Source: Trichocoleus desertorum ATA4-8-CV12
Lineage (GTDB): Bacteria > Cyanobacteriota > Cyanobacteriia > FACHB-46
DNA length: 64,000 nt
Direction: 5' to 3'
NCBI GenBank assembly: GCA_019358975.1
Contig: JAHHIL010000003.1
Span: 62,001-126,000, forward strand
Shown here: positions 9,701 through 17,081 of the stretch, piece after piece
Layout: each line of letters begins with the position of its first letter
Numbering within the stretch: the stretch's first letter is position 1
Program-made: the position numbers and the translations under genes
The notes under the pieces: model-generated
The model's input: the letters and a program-made list of their open reading frames with translations, nothing else
What the model was told of the DNA's origin: nothing
Database searches by the model: none

Positions 9701-10558
9701 GAGTCGGTGCGGCGGGTGATTGCGGTGCTGAAGGATGGCAACTTCACCTATGAGATGGATGATGGCAGTCAGATTCAAGTGGCGATCGCCATCAATCCCA
9801 CAGCCCGCACTGCCCGAATTGATTTCACAGGCACCTCACTTCAACAGCCCAATAACTTCAATGCCCCGTTAGCAGTGGGTAAAGCGGCAGTTCTCTATGT
9901 GTTCCGCACGTTAGTAGACGATGACATTCCTTTGAACGCCGGATGTCTCAAGCCTTTGGACATTCATATCCCTGAAGGCTGTATGTTGAATCCGCAGTAT
10001 CCAGCGGCAGTGGTAGCGGGAAATGTAGAAGTTTCTCAGGCAGTCGTAGATACACTGTATGGCGCGTTGGGCGTATTGGCTGCGTCTCAGGGCACGATGA
10101 ACAATTTCACCTTTGGCAGCGATCGCTATCAATATTACGAAACCATCTGTGGGGGTTCTGGCGCTGGCCCTGGTTTTGCGGGTACGGATGCGGTGCAGAC
10201 TCATATGACTAACTCGCGCTTGACAGATCCAGAGGTTTTGGAATGGCGCTTTCCTGTACTGCTCGAAACCTTTGCGATTCGGCCTAATAGCGGGGGTACG
10301 GGCAAATATCGCGGTGGTAATGGTGTGATTCGGCGGCTGCGTTTCCGGGAAGCCATGACTGCGGCGATTCTCTCTAACCGTCGGCGCGTTCCACCCTTTG
10401 GTTTGCAGGGAGGGCAACCGGGCGCGATCGCTCGGAACTGGGTAGAACGACAAAACGGTGCGATCGAGCCATTAGACAGCAAAGCCGAGGTCGCAATGAA
10501 CCCCGGTGATGTGTTTGTAATTGAGACCCCCGGTGGTGGAGGTTACGGTTCGCTCTAA
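6797..10558 (+). CDS. Fused 5-oxoprolinase (ATP-hydrolysing; hydantoinase A/B-type)
   Basis: Hydrolyses 5-oxoproline to glutamate with ATP in glutathione/pyroglutamate turnover; a related hydantoinase is possible. It opens with the HyuA motif FWIDRGGTFTDVVARRPDG, followed by MGTTVATNALLERKG and FDMGGTSTDVAHYNGEYE. The HyuB half starts near residue 730 (PVMLEIFNNLFMAIAEQMG) and ends in PGGGGYGSL. The 1253-residue length matches fused oxoprolinases. Three segments look like intergenic repeats read in frame: residues ~534-560 (A/P-rich), ~718-733 (NPKSKIQNPKS) and ~841-860. The second sits exactly at the HyuA/HyuB junction. The ATG at 6797 directly precedes the conserved motif. Confidence 0.93.
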   Translation: MSGVFDSRWQFWIDRGGTFTDVVARRPDGELVIHKLLSENPERYADAPLQGIRELLEVEAEGPIPAEQIAAVKMGTTVATNALLERKGDRTLLLITKGFWDALRIGYQNRPNIFARQIILPEMLYEQVIEVEERYTAQGEELAPVNLEAFRPELQAAYASGIRACAIAFLHGYRYHKHEQQVAELAREIGFTQVSVSHEVSPLMKLVSRGDTTVVDAYLSPILRRYVDRVAAQLGDTQLMFMQSNGGLTDAKFFQGKDSILSGPAGGIVGAVQTSKLAGFEQIITFDMGGTSTDVAHYNGEYERTFETEVAGVRMRSPMMSIHTVAAGGGSILQFDGSRYRVGPESAGANPGPASYHKGGPLTVTDANVMAGKLHPEFFPKVFGSNGDLPLDAEVVREKFAELAAQICKATGDSRTPEQVAQGFLAIAVEKMANAIKKISVQRGYDVSEYTLCCFGGAGGQHACAIADALGMTQVFIHPFAGVLSAYGMGLADLRVLRERSVEARLTDGLVPDLEKLLAEIANDAKAELTQLDNSAPLAPQSEELDRAAPPAPQFWGESDLGLSTIQVLSKVHLRYEGTDSALIVEFGSIPEMVARFEADHRQRYGFVAPHKALIVEAVSVEVVGVTEIPEEAIAEQRRTGALEAIATVPMFTADTWHDTPVFDRAHLQLGDRITGPAIIIEATGTNVIEPGWRVQVNERNHLVLVRREARGQVQEANRNPKSKIQNPKSSPDPVMLEIFNNLFMAIAEQMGFTLQNTSYSVNIKERLDFSCAIFDGQGQLVANAPHIPVHLGSMSESVQSLLTAKGDQLKRGDVYAINNPYNGGTHLPDVTVITPVFEVNTPHSSPHPSGTLSANTPLFFVASRGHHADIGGITPGSMPPNSTSVEQEGILIDNFQVVEQGQFREQEFAELLTSGPYPVRNLTQNLADLQAQIAANEKGVQELHRMVEHFGLETVQAYMGHVQHNAEESVRRVIAVLKDGNFTYEMDDGSQIQVAIAINPTARTARIDFTGTSLQQPNNFNAPLAVGKAAVLYVFRTLVDDDIPLNAGCLKPLDIHIPEGCMLNPQYPAAVVAGNVEVSQAVVDTLYGALGVLAASQGTMNNFTFGSDRYQYYETICGGSGAGPGFAGTDAVQTHMTNSRLTDPEVLEWRFPVLLETFAIRPNSGGTGKYRGGNGVIRRLRFREAMTAAILSNRRRVPPFGLQGGQPGAIARNWVERQNGAIEPLDSKAEVAMNPGDVFVIETPGGGGYGSL
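8397..8480 (+). repeat. C-rich repeat inserted in frame in the oxoprolinase gene
   Basis: The stretch contains two copies of a C6-7 block separated by about 40 bases, and a hairpin at 8451-8468 (six Cs and six Gs around a short loop). Similar C-rich/G-rich hairpins are common dispersed intergenic repeats in cyanobacteria (general knowledge). Here it is translated as an Ala/Pro-rich linker without breaking the frame. Confidence 0.65.
8951..8986 (+). repeat. Tandem heptamer repeat (AATCCAA-type) at the HyuA/HyuB junction
   Basis: The unit CCAAAAT recurs about five times in tandem. Short tandem heptamers of this kind are typical of cyanobacterial intergenic DNA. It is read as the linker NPKSKIQNPKS between the two enzyme halves, suggesting a former intergenic region between separate hyuA and hyuB genes, or later insertion. 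Confidence 0.75.
9316..9373 (+). repeat. Third low-complexity insert in the oxoprolinase gene
   Basis: A CT-rich block holding CCCTTCGGGAACGC and a flanking near-direct repeat (ACTCCTC on both sides) is translated as a Ser/Pro/Thr-rich segment. It interrupts the conserved region between VTVITPVFE and FFVASRGHHADIGG, where HyuB relatives run more directly. This is my reading from family memory and was not aligned. Confidence 0.5.
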
Positions 10559-10620
10559 CGGCGATCGCTACTCTCTTCACGTTCATCTATTTCCACCAAC
10601 TCACTAAGAGAGCCAACAGA

Positions 10621-10716
10621 ATATAGCGGTTCCTAATCTGGTGAGGTACAAGTCACAAGCTGAAATCCTTACCCAGCCTGGATATGTGCACCTCATTTCG
10701 AGGAGAAACGCTATAT
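10621..10716. mobile_element. MITE-like element, 96 bp, with ATATAGCG ends
   Basis: The left end ATATAGCG and right end CGCTATAT are perfect inverted repeats. The repeat continues imperfectly inward for about 30 bases, including TGAGGT on the left and its complement ACCTCA on the right. Ends with TA at the border fit elements mobilised by IS630/Tc1-type transposases. No ORF is inside, so it would be non-autonomous. Confidence 0.6.
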
Positions 10717-11411
10717 AGCTCTGCGAATTTATCAAAAGCGTGAGCTAGCTCTGAATCACTCAGACCTAACTGAGAGGCATTTGAGCTTCTGCAATTTCAG
10801 CTCTTTCTAATCTTCCTAATAGTTTGGAGCGTAAAAAGAGCGCTATTAGCTCGAACGAATTGAATGCCTAACTAAATGCAGAACTATCTCTGCACCTCAA
10901 AGCATTAAATTATTGACTTTTGTTAAAACAAATTTAGAAGTGTTTAAGTTGAAACTAGCTTTTAGCCAAAACTGCTAGAAGACGTTGCTATTAAACTGAC
11001 AGATTTATATTCAATCTGACCCTTTACTGACTTTATCCTCCACTTTTATAAAAACATTCCGCATCTATCCTACGGAGTAAGCAAATTTACTTACTAAACT
11101 TTAAAAGCATCTATAGCTAACAGAATTCGCGGTTTTGTTTTCAGCAGTGATGGATTGCTGCGATCGCTTGTAACTTAATTGAGGTTTCAAGTTAGTGACC
11201 TTTCAGGCCCGTAATGAAGACAATATCAAAATGTAGTCTACTGATACTTTTATTATTGCGGCTTCCCCAGTAGTAGGCAGAGCTCTTTAAAGTAATGATA
11301 AATTGAGTGGTTATTTCGTTTAATTCTTTAAGTTTTTCAAGGATGAAATTGTCAATTCTGAAACTAAAAAGCTATCTTTGGGGATATTTAGTTGAGTTTT
11401 AGGAGAAATCT
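10717..11411. other. Intergenic stretch upstream of the TcmP gene
   Basis: About 700 AT-rich bases. No convincing gene was found. A short minus-strand open stretch near 10723-10800 reads like protein (QLGLSDSELAHAFDKFAEL) but has neither a start nor a continuation, so it may be a gene remnant cut by the adjacent MITE-like element. The 3' end presumably holds the TcmP promoter; no clear -35/-10 pair could be fixed. Confidence 0.4.
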
Positions 11412-12560
11412 GTGAGCGGTAATTCGTTCTTTGATGAACAAAAGGAACAATCTTTAGTTAAAGCTAGAATAGTTGAAAAATATTTTTGGGCTTGGGCAAA
11501 GGTGATTATTTCAGTATCAAAAAGAAATAGTCGCAACAATAGCGACGCTGAAATCAAAATTGCTTATATTGACTTATTTGCTGGCCCAGGACGCTATAAG
11601 GATGGTTCGAAATCAACTCCTCTTCTAGTTTTAGAAAAAGCAATTCATGATCCAGACTTAAGAAATTCGTTAGTAGCTCTTTTCAATGATGCAGATTCAG
11701 ATAATACAAGTTCTCTTGAACAATCCATTAACTCTCTGCCTGGCATCGAAGTATTAAGACATAAGCCAGTAGTAAGAAATCATGAAGTTGGTCAAGAGAT
11801 AGTTAAAGAATTTGAGAGCAGAAGACTTATTCCTACTTTATTTTTTGTTGATCCTTGGGGCTACAAGGGTCTTTCCCTCCAGCTAATTAACTCAGTAGTA
11901 AAAAGTTGGGGTTGTGATTGTATATTTTTCTTCAACTATAACCGCATCAATATGGGTTTAGGCAACTCCTCCGTGCAAGAACACATGAATGCTCTCTTCG
12001 GTAAAGAGCGCGCTGATCAGGTACGCCAGCGACTAAGATCAATGCCACCTTTGGAGCGGGAATTATCTATTGTAGAAGCCATTTGTGAAGCACTAAAGGA
12101 GATGGGTGGCAAGCATGTTCTCCCTTTTCGTTTTAAGTATGAGGATGGAAAACGTACTAGTCACCACCTTATTTTCGTAAGCAAGCATGTAAAAGGCTAC
12201 GAAATTATGAAGGAAATTATGGCACCGGAAAGCTCAGACCATGAGCAGGGTGTCCCTTCTTTTGAATATAGCCCCGCTACTTCCAACCAACCTTTATTAT
12301 TTGAGCTATCACGTCCTCTGGATGATTTAGAGGATATGCTGCTGTGTGAGTTTTCAGCTCAAAAAATCACAATGTTAGAGATTTATAACCAGCATCATGT
12401 AGGTAAACGTTACATTAAAAAAAATTACAAGGCTGTTTTACGAAAGCTTGAGCAACAAGGGAAGATTCAAGCTGAACCACCTGCCAATAAACGACGTAAG
12501 CAGCATGGAGAAGTAACATTTGGGGATAATGTTGTTATCGAATTTCCTGCTAAGCAGTAA
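11412..12560 (+). CDS. tcmP: Three-Cys-motif partner protein TcmP
   Basis: A 382-residue protein matching the TcmP family, known as the neighbour of Gp37/Gp68 (three-Cys) proteins. The N-terminal half has features of a Rossmann methyltransferase-like fold: DLFAGPG at residues 54-60, FNDAD at 91-95 and FFVDPWG at 144-150. The C-terminal ~80 residues look like a winged helix (ITMLEIYNQH, then YKAVLRKLEQQGKI). Methyltransferase activity is my inference, and no function is firmly known to me. The GTG start at 11412 has AGGAGA six bases upstream. The gene is convergent with the DUF5131 gene, and the 3' ends overlap by 11 bases. It is AT-richer than its neighbours, suggesting transfer. Confidence 0.85.
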   Translation: MSGNSFFDEQKEQSLVKARIVEKYFWAWAKVIISVSKRNSRNNSDAEIKIAYIDLFAGPGRYKDGSKSTPLLVLEKAIHDPDLRNSLVALFNDADSDNTSSLEQSINSLPGIEVLRHKPVVRNHEVGQEIVKEFESRRLIPTLFFVDPWGYKGLSLQLINSVVKSWGCDCIFFFNYNRINMGLGNSSVQEHMNALFGKERADQVRQRLRSMPPLERELSIVEAICEALKEMGGKHVLPFRFKYEDGKRTSHHLIFVSKHVKGYEIMKEIMAPESSDHEQGVPSFEYSPATSNQPLLFELSRPLDDLEDMLLCEFSAQKITMLEIYNQHHVGKRYIKKNYKAVLRKLEQQGKIQAEPPANKRRKQHGEVTFGDNVVIEFPAKQ

Positions 12561-13323
12561 GCTTCGATCGTTCCGATTTATTAGATTTTATTGAGTAACT
12601 TCCCCACTTCTCAAGATGTTGTCTCCAAGCATCTGGCATCTCGTCCCAAATTCGACCGTCTAGCAATCTCCCCCCTGCCTTAGGAGTTCTTCCTCCAACC
12701 TGTTTAAAGAAAAATGCCACCTCAGCATTTTGGCATTGATCACGAATGCTTTGCGCCCACTCAGTTTTCATTGGTCGATGCCTTTGACCAGATTCTCCGC
12801 CAGCAATAACCCAGTGAATGTCTGTTAGATCAAGCTGTAGCGCGCCTAAGAGAGGTTCACACGAGAGAAAACGCACTTTTGCTGGAATTTGGCGTAAGTA
12901 ATCAATGCGATGGGTATAGCTTTGATTTTCAACAGATACGCCTATCCATACGTTCTCAGGAAAGTCTAGTTGAGAGGACACTTTCAGCAAATGTTCATGG
13001 CGCTTTGTAAGAATCTGATAGATGTGCCAAGGTGTTTCATTAATGACTGAAAAAACTTCCTTTAAAAAGGAAACAGGAACATCCTCATGAAAAAGGTCAC
13101 TCATCGAATTGACAAAAATTCGGCTTGGAGTTCGCCACCGTCTTGGCTCTTGTAACCTCTCTGGATGTATAGTCAGCTCAAACCCATTAGGAAAATTTCG
13201 AGAAAAGCGCTTTGTTAGTGCTTCTGCATAGCAATGGGTACATCCTGGGCTAACCTTATCGCAACCAGTCGTAGGGTTCCAAGTTTTGTCAGTCCACTCT
13301 ATACCTGTGTGTGTGCTTGTCAT
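12550..13323 (-). CDS. Phage Gp37/Gp68-family (DUF5131) three-Cys protein
   Basis: A 257-residue protein with WNPTTGCDKVSPGCTHCYAE near the N-terminus, giving cysteines 21, 28 and 31 (C-x6-C-x2-C). The pattern recalls an iron-sulfur/radical-SAM-like site. Other family blocks are FVNSMSDLFHEDVP, WIGVSVENQ, RFLSCEPLLG and VIAGGESG. The family occurs in phages and mobile regions, often beside TcmP. The reaction is unknown; a radical-SAM-like role is inferred from the cysteines. ATG at 13323 directly precedes the conserved IEWTDKTWNP. It is convergent with tcmP and has its own promoter region in 13324-13540. Confidence 0.85.
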   Translation of the reverse strand: MTSTHTGIEWTDKTWNPTTGCDKVSPGCTHCYAEALTKRFSRNFPNGFELTIHPERLQEPRRWRTPSRIFVNSMSDLFHEDVPVSFLKEVFSVINETPWHIYQILTKRHEHLLKVSSQLDFPENVWIGVSVENQSYTHRIDYLRQIPAKVRFLSCEPLLGALQLDLTDIHWVIAGGESGQRHRPMKTEWAQSIRDQCQNAEVAFFFKQVGGRTPKAGGRLLDGRIWDEMPDAWRQHLEKWGSYSIKSNKSERSKLTA

Positions 13324-13374
13324 AGGCTGACTGTACCATCAGAAGTCAAGCTTCTGTTGTTCGAGGCATGATCA

Positions 13375-13402
13375 TGGTTCTTTTGTACCATAATCTATTA
13401 TG
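13375..13402. promoter_or_regulatory. Palindromes upstream of the DUF5131 gene
   Basis: Two palindromes lie close together: CATGATCATG near 13367-13376 and CATAATCTATTATG at 13389-13402. They sit in the promoter region of the DUF5131 gene (start 13323) and downstream of the DUF104 antitoxin gene, so they may be operators. No protein can be assigned. Confidence 0.3.
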
Positions 13403-13540
13403 ACCTTAATCATGTTAAACGCTAAAAATATAGATTAAGTTCTCATTTAACTTCATAATAGAGAGCTTAATACTAAAGCTATATAGTTTTTATTGCTTCG
13501 CACAGTAGAACTTTTTAGCTGACACTTTTGGTATTGTCAG

Positions 13541-13750
13541 CTATGTTTCATCAACAGTTGTCGTAGCTTGACTGTTAACCGTTTGCTCAGGTAGAGCGGC
13601 GATCGCGGCTAGTATACTTGCAGCATTTCCTTTAGGACCATTAGTATCATTAGTCCTGATAATAACTTGTACCTCAGTTCCCTCCGGTAGATCGATCGGC
13701 TGAGTCAGTCTTAAAACCCCTTTTTCATAAATGGCCGTAATTGTTTTCAT
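13541..13750 (-). CDS. DUF104 (AF2212-like) antitoxin family protein
   Basis: A 69-residue protein starting MKTITAIYEKGVLRL, with PIDLPEGTEVQVII, the signature of the DUF104 antitoxin family. Members normally precede a PIN-domain (VapC-type) toxin. None is present downstream: 13324-13540 has no gene. The ATG at 13750 has GGAGAAGG five to ten bases upstream, better than the longer frame starting at 13777. It lies 44 bases downstream of the MazF gene and may be the third gene of that operon. Confidence 0.75.
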   Translation of the reverse strand: MKTITAIYEKGVLRLTQPIDLPEGTEVQVIIRTNDTNGPKGNAASILAAIAALPEQTVNSQATTTVDET

Positions 13751-13794
13751 ACACCTTCTCCAATATTGCTTAATCAACTACAAGCTAATAATAG

Positions 13795-14124
13795 CTACTC
13801 AGCAAATATCTCTGCTAAAACCGCCAAAGCTGATTTTTGTGCGGTAGCACTGATGCGACCTAGACGCTTTACAAGCCGTACCTTATCAACTGTACGAAGT
13901 TGATCCAAAACAATCTGACCATCTTTGCCTTGAAAGCGACAGGCTACTCGTGTTGGATATTCTCGTCCTTTTGTGGTTATCGGCGCAATGATCACAGTAT
14001 TGATATTTCGATTCATCTCGTCTGGGGACACGACTAAACAAGGACGAGTCTTTTGAATTTCACTGCCGATAGTGGGATCGAGATTTACCAGATATACATC
14101 AAAGCGCTTGACTACCATTCCCAC
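13795..14124 (-). CDS. mazF: MazF/PemK-type endoribonuclease toxin
   Basis: A 109-residue toxin of the MazF/PemK family, expected to cleave mRNA at short motifs and to be blocked by the upstream antitoxin. Typical blocks are RFDVYLVNLDPTIGSEIQKT, RPCLVVSPDEMN, VIIAPITTKGREYPTR and QIVLDQLRTVDKVRL. The ATG at 14124 overlaps the end of the antitoxin gene by 13 bases, so translation is coupled, with a second ATG two codons on. Nothing suggests inactivation. Confidence 0.9.
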   Translation of the reverse strand: MGMVVKRFDVYLVNLDPTIGSEIQKTRPCLVVSPDEMNRNINTVIIAPITTKGREYPTRVACRFQGKDGQIVLDQLRTVDKVRLVKRLGRISATAQKSALAVLAEIFAE

Positions 14125-14378
14125 TCATTCGAATCCCAACTCGTGAGGCTTGTTGCTTCCGGGTCTAAAAGTTGATCGTCTCCGTGCTCAGCCATTTTCT
14201 GAAATGCCTCATCCCAGCCTTGGCGTACAGATCGTGCAGGACGAATCACGAGCTGGTTCTGCTGCACCACTAGTTCCACTTCATCGCTGAGATGCAACTG
14301 CTCTAGCAGTAACTTGGGAATCCGAATTCCTTGAGAATTGCCGATTTTGACGATACGGGTTTTTACAATTGGGTCCAC
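14112..14378 (-). CDS. mazE: MazE/AbrB-type antitoxin
   Basis: An 88-residue antitoxin. The first ~50 residues form a SpoVT/AbrB swapped-hairpin DNA-binding domain (RIVKIGNSQGIRIPKLLLEQL, then ELVVQQNQLVIRP). The acidic, Trp-rich tail (from GWDEAFQKM) is the usual toxin-wrapping segment. It is the first gene of the operon and overlaps mazF. An eight-base palindrome TGTATACA about 24 bases upstream could be its own operator. The ATG start is at 14378. Confidence 0.88.
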   Translation of the reverse strand: MDPIVKTRIVKIGNSQGIRIPKLLLEQLHLSDEVELVVQQNQLVIRPARSVRQGWDEAFQKMAEHGDDQLLDPEATSLTSWDSNEWEW

Positions 14379-14399
14379 TGAAACACTCTGTTTACTATC

Positions 14400-14410
14400 A
14401 GTGTATACAG
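14400..14410. promoter_or_regulatory. Possible mazEF autoregulatory operator
   Basis: The palindrome TGTATACA (14402-14409), embedded in CAGTGTATACAGTG, lies about 24 bases upstream of the mazE start on the minus strand, near where the promoter should be. MazE-type antitoxins repress their own operon by binding such sites. The assignment is inferred from position only. Confidence 0.35.
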
Positions 14411-14528
14411 TGTAATTACAAGGCTAAAGCGATCGCAACGCAAGAATTTATCTCAAAAATGAGCGATCGCCCTCTCTATCTTAGGAAAGCGATCGCACAA
14501 CATCACTACTTAATTGAGTAGTGAAATT

Positions 14529-14918
14529 TTAAGCAGGAATTACAATATCGGGTTTGGTACTTTGGACGATCGCAAATAGCTCAGCTTGCTCAGTGGCGGG
14601 GACAGCAAATTTGTCTAGAGTTTGTTGAAAATCGTCTAGAAAAGACTCCCATTCTTCTGCTGTAATTTTGAGGTGAGCATGGGAATCCTGCATTGAGCGA
14701 CCACTATATTTCTGTGGGCCACCTGTTGCCCAGCAGACCATTTCTGTGACTAAATATTTGAATCCAGATCTAGAAACACGATGGTGCGCTTCATCGACTA
14801 GTGGGTTGGAATTGAGGCGCGGATCATCCATGATGCGATCGATGAAGTCATCGACTACAGTAGCAATACTGTACACACCGCCGAGTCGCTCGTAGAGAGA
14901 AGTTGCCTGAGATTGCAT
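14529..14918 (-). CDS. Truncated haemoglobin (group 1-like)
   Basis: A 129-residue haem protein of the 2-over-2 globin family, with LYERLGGVYSIATVVDDF at the N-terminus and GRSMQDSHAHLKIT around the proximal histidine (H80). Such globins bind oxygen or NO and protect against reactive nitrogen species. The position usually holding the distal tyrosine B10 (in FY of the group 1 motif) is isoleucine 26 here, so ligand chemistry may differ from the classic cyanobacterial GlbN. That alignment is by eye. ATG at 14918. It appears to be a single-gene unit. Confidence 0.87.
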   Translation of the reverse strand: MQSQATSLYERLGGVYSIATVVDDFIDRIMDDPRLNSNPLVDEAHHRVSRSGFKYLVTEMVCWATGGPQKYSGRSMQDSHAHLKITAEEWESFLDDFQQTLDKFAVPATEQAELFAIVQSTKPDIVIPA

Positions 14919-15000
14919 AGTGGGGTCTCTTGGGGGTTGGTGTTTATTGTTCCCAAAGGCGGCTATTCCAACACTTCAAACAATGTCACAAGCGATCGCC

Positions 15001-15891
15001 TTAGGACTGCGGCTGGTATTCTCGCTGGATTTCCTCTAGAGCTTGCCGCAGATCATCGGCGTGGAGCCAACCGACAAAACCACCGTAGAGACATTGCCCC
15101 CTCGGACTGGCGACAAAGACATGATCCACCCCAAACGGATTTTTCCAGGTACGAATCGTGGTGCCATCCTCAAAAGTCAGGGTGATTTGCGATCGCTCAA
15201 AGTCACGACGGTGAGCATCGGTCATGCCAGCCACCAAGCGTAAGCGCTGAATCAAATGTCCACTCAACTCTGATTCTTCGGTTGCTTCACCCCAGAAATT
15301 ACGAATCGCAGCGGCCACAGCGGGGTGATTTTTTAGCGTGGCATGGGGCAAGCCATAGACGCAGACAAATTTGGCATGGCGAAACTTGCTCGACTCAACA
15401 GGAATCGTGCCATCGCTGCCGCCATCATAATCTCCCGCGATCGTTAGGGTGGGAATTACAGCCGCGATCGTCTCAGCCATCGGGCGACGATTTTTGCCTA
15501 AGTCCCGTGCAATGCCTAGCCCAAACTGTAATGGATCAAAGATTCGGCCCAAGTCTGAACCCCCGACAGGAGAAGCAACCAGCACCAAGGAATCGACCTG
15601 CGACCACCATTCCGGATGGCGGTTCAGCACCTCTAGCCAAATCAAGCCACCCATTGAGTGCCCAATAATTCTGATGGAAGTTTCGGGATAGGTCGCCAGC
15701 ATATCGATCGCGACTTGCTCAACATGATCGATCAACGGCTCGATCCGCAGCCAAGTTTTAACGAAACCCAAATTCGGCGTGACTACGTGGGTCTGAGGCG
15801 AAGCAAGGCTTTGAGCCAAAGCTGTAATCTCGCGGCTGCTATCGGCCCAACCATGCTGAGCATAGAGAATAAAATCTGGCGTCCCGCTCAC
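15001..15891 (-). CDS. Alpha/beta hydrolase (lipase/esterase-like)
   Basis: A 296-residue alpha/beta hydrolase with the nucleophile elbow GHSMGG (S79) in the N-terminal half, an acid candidate in TIAGDYDGGSDG, and a histidine candidate in YGLPHATLKNHP. The C-terminal ~90 residues form an extra domain not needed for the fold. The substrate is unknown. It starts with GTG at 15891, with GGAG six bases before it, and lies 14 bases after the ThiO-like gene, so the two are probably one transcript. No signal peptide is seen. Confidence 0.82.
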   Translation of the reverse strand: MSGTPDFILYAQHGWADSSREITALAQSLASPQTHVVTPNLGFVKTWLRIEPLIDHVEQVAIDMLATYPETSIRIIGHSMGGLIWLEVLNRHPEWWSQVDSLVLVASPVGGSDLGRIFDPLQFGLGIARDLGKNRRPMAETIAAVIPTLTIAGDYDGGSDGTIPVESSKFRHAKFVCVYGLPHATLKNHPAVAAAIRNFWGEATEESELSGHLIQRLRLVAGMTDAHRRDFERSQITLTFEDGTTIRTWKNPFGVDHVFVASPRGQCLYGGFVGWLHADDLRQALEEIQREYQPQS

Positions 15892-15905
15892 CCTATACTC
15901 CTTAG

Positions 15906-17003
15906 TTACTCAGTGGTAATCAGTTGGCGAATCATCTGAGCCGTTCCAGGAGCGAGCAAAACACCATTGCGGTAATGCCCTGTCGCGAGCAAAACATTAC
16001 TGTAACCTGGTAGCGGCCCAATGATTGGCGCAGGGCGACCTTCCGGGCGGGGACGCAAACCAGACCAAGTTCTAAGCACCGTGGCTTTCGCTAAAGCAGG
16101 ACAAAAGGCGATCGCTTGCTCTAGGACTGTTTGCAACTGCCCTTCATCCGCTACAACTTCCTCATCCGCAGCAAATTCGACCGTTGCCCCTACCCAACAC
16201 TGATTCGACCCTAAAGGGACGATATGCACATCGTTGCCCGTAATCACGGGCTGTTTCCCAAGGATATCTAGGGGTTGGTCAAGTTGCAGATGCAGCGCTT
16301 GGCCTAAAACTGGACGAATTTCTATGGATTGTTGGAGGGACGCAGTTAGAGGAGTGGAGCCTAAACCCGCCGCCACCACCAGCCAATCGACGTCAAAGTT
16401 TCCTACTGTTGTGTGTAACTGAGAGCAGCTTTGCGAATTCTGTGCCTCGGCGCTAGAAGTGACAGCCTCTACAGCGGCATCAAAATGAAAAGTCACACCG
16501 TTACATTCGGCGGCAGTGACTAAGGCGTGGGTGAGAGCCACCGGATCAACTTGGCGATCGCGAGGGGAGTAAATAGCCGCGTTGATCGAATCTGGGTTGA
16601 GGTAAGGATAATGAGCTTGGAGTTGAGCTGCATCCAGAATCTCTAGCGGCCAGCCTTGGTTTTGCCGAGCTTCAGCCAAGGTTTGCCATTTGGTGAGGTC
16701 TTCGTCGGCAAAACACAGCTTCAAAATGCCATTGCGATTCCAGGGAATGGTGCAGCCTGCGATCGCTTCTAGTTCTGGAATCAGAGTTTCATACCGCTGC
16801 ATACTAGCAAGCCGCAATTGCCAAGCTTTACCCTTCACTTTGTGGCTAATGATGCCCATTAGCACACCCAAGGCTGCTCCCGTTGCGGCTTGAGCAGGAA
16901 GTTGGCGATCGAACACAGCGATCGTCAATCCTGGTATTTGGCTGAGTTCGTAGGCGATCGCGGCTCCAACTACCCCACAGCCCACCACAGCAACACGACT
17001 CAT
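15906..17003 (-). CDS. FAD-dependent glycine/D-amino-acid oxidase, ThiO-like
   Basis: A 365-residue flavoenzyme with an N-terminal dinucleotide-binding motif (VAVVGCGVVGAAIAYEL) and a second flavin-binding block near the C-terminus (NVLLATGHYRNGVLLAPGTA), close to glycine oxidases. ThiO makes dehydroglycine for the thiazole ring of thiamine. In cyanobacteria ThiO is often fused to ThiG, which is not the case here, so a broader amino-acid oxidase role is possible. ATG at 17003. It is followed closely by the hydrolase gene. Confidence 0.8.
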   Translation of the reverse strand: MSRVAVVGCGVVGAAIAYELSQIPGLTIAVFDRQLPAQAATGAALGVLMGIISHKVKGKAWQLRLASMQRYETLIPELEAIAGCTIPWNRNGILKLCFADEDLTKWQTLAEARQNQGWPLEILDAAQLQAHYPYLNPDSINAAIYSPRDRQVDPVALTHALVTAAECNGVTFHFDAAVEAVTSSAEAQNSQSCSQLHTTVGNFDVDWLVVAAGLGSTPLTASLQQSIEIRPVLGQALHLQLDQPLDILGKQPVITGNDVHIVPLGSNQCWVGATVEFAADEEVVADEGQLQTVLEQAIAFCPALAKATVLRTWSGLRPRPEGRPAPIIGPLPGYSNVLLATGHYRNGVLLAPGTAQMIRQLITTE

Positions 17004-17047
17004 AGATTCAACTTCCAGACCAAGAGCCTATGATGCCATATTCAAAG

Positions 17048-17069
17048 CCCCTCTCCTGTAGGAGAGGGG
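17048..17069. terminator. Strong hairpin after psbQ
   Basis: Nine-base perfect arms, CCCCTCTCC and GGAGAGGGG, flank a TGTA loop. It lies 13 bases beyond the psbQ stop on the minus strand and upstream of the ThiO-like gene. There is no T-run, so it is either an mRNA-stabilising hairpin or a dispersed CCCTCTCC-type repeat rather than a classic terminator. Confidence 0.5.
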
Positions 17070-17081
17070 TTGGGGGAGAGG

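Noticed and set aside
10717-10800. Minus-strand protein-like stretch with QLGLSDSELAHAFDKF
   Set aside because: No start codon and stops close by in all frames; at most a gene remnant beside the MITE-like element.
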